NCBI GenBank assembly: GCA_036971475.1 | Contig: JBAIZL010000001.1 | Coordinates: 285,296,925-285,360,924, forward strand | Reading direction: 5' to 3' | Source of the DNA: Prosapia bicincta | Lineage: Eukaryota > Arthropoda > Insecta > Hemiptera > Cercopidae | Length of the DNA: 64,000 nucleotides | Shown here: piece after piece, positions 60,667-64,000 of the stretch | Numbering within the stretch: position 1 is the stretch's first letter | Layout: each line of letters starts with the position of its first letter | The notes under the pieces: generated by a model | The model's database searches: none | What the model saw: only the letters and a program-made list of their open reading frames with translations | What the model was told of the DNA's origin: nothing | Translations under genes and position numbers: made by a program

Positions 60667-61303
60667 TTTAAACACTGGTACAACGTGGCTAAATGGTTTA
60701 ACGGTGGTACGACATAGCTAAATTGTTTACACAGTGATATGATATGGCTAAATGGTTAAAACAGTGCAAAGAAAATGACTCAATCCTTTAAACAGTGTTA
60801 CAATATATCTTAATGCTTTAAACAGTGATACGACGACATGGCTAATTTGTTTTAAACAATGCTGCAATATAGCTTATTGCTTTAAACAGTGATACGACAT
60901 AGCTAATAGCTTTAAACAGTGATACAACATGGCTAATTGCTTTAAAAAGTGATACGACATGGCTAATAGCTTTGAACAGTGATACGACATTTCTAATAGC
61001 TTTAAACAGTGATACACGACATGGCTAATAGCTTTAAACAGTGATACAACATGGCTAATTGCTTTAAAAAGTGATACGACATGGCTAATTGCTTTAAACA
61101 GAGGTAAAAATGACTAAAGGTTTAAACGTATGACAACACGGCTAAATTGTATTAAACAGAGCTACGGCAATGCTAAATGGATTAAATAGTATTGCGACAC
61201 AGCTAAATGGTATTAAACAGTGTTACGACAAGGCTAAATGATTTAAAACTAATTGCAACATAGCTAAATACTTTAAACACTACAAAGAAATAGCTAAATG
61301 GAA
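60667..61303. repeat. Degenerate minisatellite, ~30-bp unit, about 20 copies
   Basis: Unit: gctttaaacagtgatacgac followed by atggctaata. The middle copies (60870-61090) are best preserved; outer copies drift in length and sequence. The array ends about 80 bp from the 5' splice site at 61380. Confidence 0.9.
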
Positions 61304-61380
61304 GGCCATTTGTGATCTTGAATGTTTCGCAGAGCAATTTGATAGCTGAATATAGTAGTATTGTAAGTCTGAAGCCTCAC

Positions 61381-61608
61381 CTGTATGTGATAGATAGTAT
61401 CCGGCCACAGAGACAGCGTGACGCAGGTAGAGTCCGTGAAGAGGTTACCTTTAAGTCCACCGCCATCCACTTCCCAAGTGACAAAGTAGACCGCTCTAGA
61501 CGTCGGGATTGGGGACTGAGGGTCCCAAGCGATCTCGGCAATCACTAGCACCTTCTGGTGGATCAAGGAGATTTCCCGAAGGTTCCACATGTTGTTCCGT
61601 GGATCGTC
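61381..61608 (-). CDS. Exon encoding most of a fibronectin type III domain
   Basis: On the minus strand the exon follows a 3' splice site (cctaatatttgtccag) and ends CAG before a strong 5' site GTGAGG; 228 bp, phase 0 at both ends, 76 codons. It reads DDPRNNMWNLREISL, VLVIAEIAWDPQ, AVYFVTWEVDGGGLKGNLF, CVTLSLWPDTIYHIQ. The order of a B-strand Trp, a C-strand W in VTWEV, an E-strand Leu and the F-strand Tyr of DTIYHIQ is that of an FnIII domain lacking its last strands, which the next exon (26826-27141) supplies. The wording GGGLKGNL ... LSLWPDT recalls anosmin-1/Kal-1 FnIII domains, but I cannot confirm this. Upstream exons must lie beyond the window. Confidence 0.82.
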
Positions 61609-63063
61609 CTGGACAAATATTAGGAGCTTCTATATATACAATCTCTAAAACTATAAGGGATAGTTCAAGAATATATGTAATCTAAGTGGTTAAAATAAAA
61701 AAACAGAGCATGATAATTTGTTTAGATAATTAAAACTCAATTTACGTCTGCAGTCTGACACATGAAACGAACGATTCACTAAATTTTAAAAATGTTTTCA
61801 AATTCTTTGATATAATAAAATTATGCTCTTTTCAAGTAATAAAGGTTTTCTAAAAATAAAAATTTAAATGTATATTTAAAAAATCAAAACCTGCAAAAAA
61901 CCACTGTAGTGTACCAATTACACTACACTGTAACAATTACTATTGTGAGGGCAAGTAACGATACAAAAGTACAGTTTATTATACGTAATGTTTAAGTTAT
62001 GTAAAACATTTCGAATTTCAGTTAAATCATTGCAGTGAAAATAACATTCTTCCAAATCTGCCAGCATCTAGATGACACCAGGCAAAATGTCGTGCGTCCA
62101 AAGGCTTGATGAATTAATCATAATCTACGGTACGGGACTCATTTGAAATGTAAAGTTGTACAGCGGATAGCTATTGAGTAGGTTTGGGACTTATTGCATG
62201 TGGGAGTAGCGTCAGCCCTCAGCAATGCAAGAAGAAGAAATTTATGCATGTTTTATTGGCAGTGCAAGCATTATATTACTGTTTACAATAAGGGTCAGCC
62301 TGAAGGTTAAAGTTCACGATATGGGAGAAAACAAGAAGGGTTAAATATTTCCATGCAATATTAGTCCGTGGATGTTATAAGCTTATAAAAATGTGAAAAT
62401 ATTACGCTATTCTTAAAAAAATATATGTAATAAAAATTATATATTTGAGCAATTTTTAAAAACAAAATAAACAATTAAAATATTTTTAAACAAAATAACT
62501 TTTCACTACGTTTTCAAGAAATAGTTCACCACTGTCTCCGTGGTAGAGCGGGGCAGCCTCAACAGTTGCTACTTCATCACAAAGTGTTTATTGACTTGGA
62601 TTTATTTAATGAATAATTGTACACAAAAATTACCATTGAAGACTGACAAATGGTTTTATTTTGTATGTAGTCGTTCCCCTCAGACACAATTTTTATAGGT
62701 AGCTGTTAAGTGCCTTTGCATGAACATCTTATTTCGAGTGAAAGAACAGATGCCAAAATATAATGTAGGCGCAGCGTAAATTTAAGCAATAGAATACACG
62801 AACGTTTCCTTTACAACAGTAAATCCAGAAATAGTGAACCTTTAGCTGTTATTCTTGTTGGTAAAACACTTCATTAACATCATGTAGAAATGTTACCTTT
62901 TCCGTCTATTGGAAGAGTTAATAAATTTTGTAGTTTACGACAGAAGGGCGTTATATTATTACCCAAAGAAAAGGCGTTATATTATTACCCAGAGATACAG
63001 TTAACTGTTAATTTAATGGAGAAGGGGAATATACTGTAGTGTGATATGTCGGACAATGTAAAC
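61609..63063. other. Intronic/upstream sequence, no exon recognised
   Basis: No further FnIII-like or signal-peptide exon found on the minus strand. A stop-free minus-strand stretch near 62520-62590 (VATVEAAPLYHGDSGE) lacks a 3' splice site, so it is not called. Confidence 0.4.
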
Positions 63064-63735
63064 GGGGCGAGGTGAAGGAGTTACTGGTGTATATATTTGG
63101 TGAAAATGTTTTAAACGTAGTTTGTTTTGTAAATTAGCTCTGAGGATAATTGGTGTGCAATCGAAATGTACATAAGGTGTTAAATAAATGAAAAACATTA
63201 CGCCACAGTTGATTTATGTAGTTGAATTCATATTTATTGATGAATATAATTTTCAATCAATTATTTAATTGATACGTTTTTGGTATCGTTCCTCTTATAT
63301 GTTTACGTACTTTTTATATACCTGATAGAAATTTGGAAATTATGATTCGTGTAAGAAAGTTAATTTACTTAGTGGGGATGCTAGTACGTCTCATATTAGG
63401 GGCGAGGTGAAGGAGTTACTGGTGTATATATTTGGTGAAAATGTTTTAAACGTAGTTTGTTTTGTAAATTAGCTCTGAGGATAATTGGTGTGCAATCGAA
63501 ATGTACATAAGGTGTTAAATAAATGAAAAACATTACACCACAGTTGATTTATGTAGTTGAATTCATATTTATTGATGAATATAATTTTCAATCAATTATT
63601 TAATTGATACGTTTTTGGTATCGTTCCTCTTATATGTTTACGTACTTTTTATATACCTGATAGAAATTTGGAAATTATGATTCGTGTAAGAAAGTTAATT
63701 TACTTAGTGGGGATGCTAGTACGTCTCATATTAAG
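63064..63735. repeat. Near-identical tandem duplication, 336-bp unit, 2 copies
   Basis: 63064-63399 and 63400-63735 begin ggggcgaggtgaaggagtta and end gctagtacgtctcatatta. I saw essentially one difference (attacgccac versus attacaccac) over 336 bp, so the duplication is very recent or an assembly artefact. AT-rich, no coding. Confidence 0.93.
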
Positions 63736-63812
63736 GAAAGAGCTAGGGATAAGGCATGTTCGGCACAGCCAGGATATGTAAGTCAGGTTAGATCATACAG
63801 ACTATATGTATG

Positions 63813-63990
63813 CATATATGTTTGAGTAAATTTTTCTGCCATTCCTAACTTTTCAATATTCTCTTCTGTTGAAGCGTTAAACATCAATAGTACTCTTGAA
63901 GTTTTGAAAATGGAGTTAATCCGAAACGCGTCAACAAAAGAGAATATTGAAAAGCTAGGAATGGCAGAAAAATGTACTCAAAACATATAG
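63813..63990. mobile_element. Penelope-like terminal repeat pair, family D
   Basis: Inverted arms: tgccattcctaacttttcaa then tattctctt (about 63838-63866), and aagagaatattgaaaagct then aggaatggcagaaaaa (63936-63972), extending to gtttgagtaaat / gtactcaaaac. The 70-bp centre holds a hammerhead-like motif. No coding remains; the right end is close to the window edge. Confidence 0.65.
63901..63935 (+). ncRNA. Degenerate hammerhead motif, family D
   Basis: Stem I GUU/AAC; first core box UUGAAAA (two changes from CUGANGA); stem II GGA-GUUAA-UCC; GAAAC; palindromic ACGCGU; C at the cleavage position. The 3' half is perfect, the 5' core decayed, so it is probably inactive. Confidence 0.5.
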
Positions 63991-64000
63991 AAATATTCCT

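Noticed and set aside
62520..62592. Upstream exon or tRNA-like sequence (tccgtggtagagcgggg)
   Set aside because: No 3' splice site, no B box and no cloverleaf; not enough to call.

Overview
This is eukaryotic DNA, almost certainly from an insect. It is AT-rich and dominated by introns and repeats. There is no prokaryote-style gene packing, and splice sites, minisatellites, Penelope-like (PLE), LINE and hAT-type remnants are all visible. I cannot fix the species. Most open frames in the window are chance frames or repeat artefacts.

One host gene is supported, on the minus strand, as its last three coding exons: 61381-61608, 26826-27141 and 25752-25876. The phases fit exactly (0/0, then 1/1). 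The first two exons join in the middle of a fibronectin type III (FnIII) domain, with one very large intron of about 34.2 kb between them. The second exon adds a transmembrane helix. The third gives a short Ser/Thr/Pro-rich tail, a stop codon and a possible poly(A) signal. The protein is a type I membrane protein; anosmin-1/Kal-1-like is my best but unproven guess. Window positions above 61.6 kb lie upstream of these exons, and the earlier exons are outside the window.

The rest is repeat-driven. Four sequence families of PLE remnants lie at 5.6-6.7, 15.2-15.7, 18.0-20.2, 28.6-28.9, 54.4-54.7 and 63.8-64.0 kb. Several carry GIY-YIG endonuclease fragments. Nearly all are arranged as inverted pairs whose arms carry minimal hammerhead-ribozyme motifs: core CUGANGA, a short stem II, GAA, a tiny palindromic stem III, and a complementary 4-5 bp stem I. 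Other mobile remnants are two LINE reverse-transcriptase C-terminal fragments (8.6-9.1 and 37.0-37.45 kb), a hAT-like element with an 8-bp target duplication (28.3-29.1 kb), and a MITE (a short non-autonomous inverted-repeat element) at 3.9 and 39.7 kb, the second copy interrupted by another small inverted-repeat element. A dispersed AT-rich repeat has seven copies, and there is a weak tRNA-like SINE head.

Tandem arrays are unusually many: units of 44, 41, 120, 31, about 115, 43, 30, 46 (about 92 copies, 40.9-45.1 kb), 61/63 (about 32 copies, 47.7-49.7 kb), 37 and 30 bp, plus a near-identical 336-bp duplication at 63.1-63.7 kb and several (TA)n/(TG)n tracts. The two largest arrays show higher-order repeat structure and lie inside the large intron of the FnIII/transmembrane gene.
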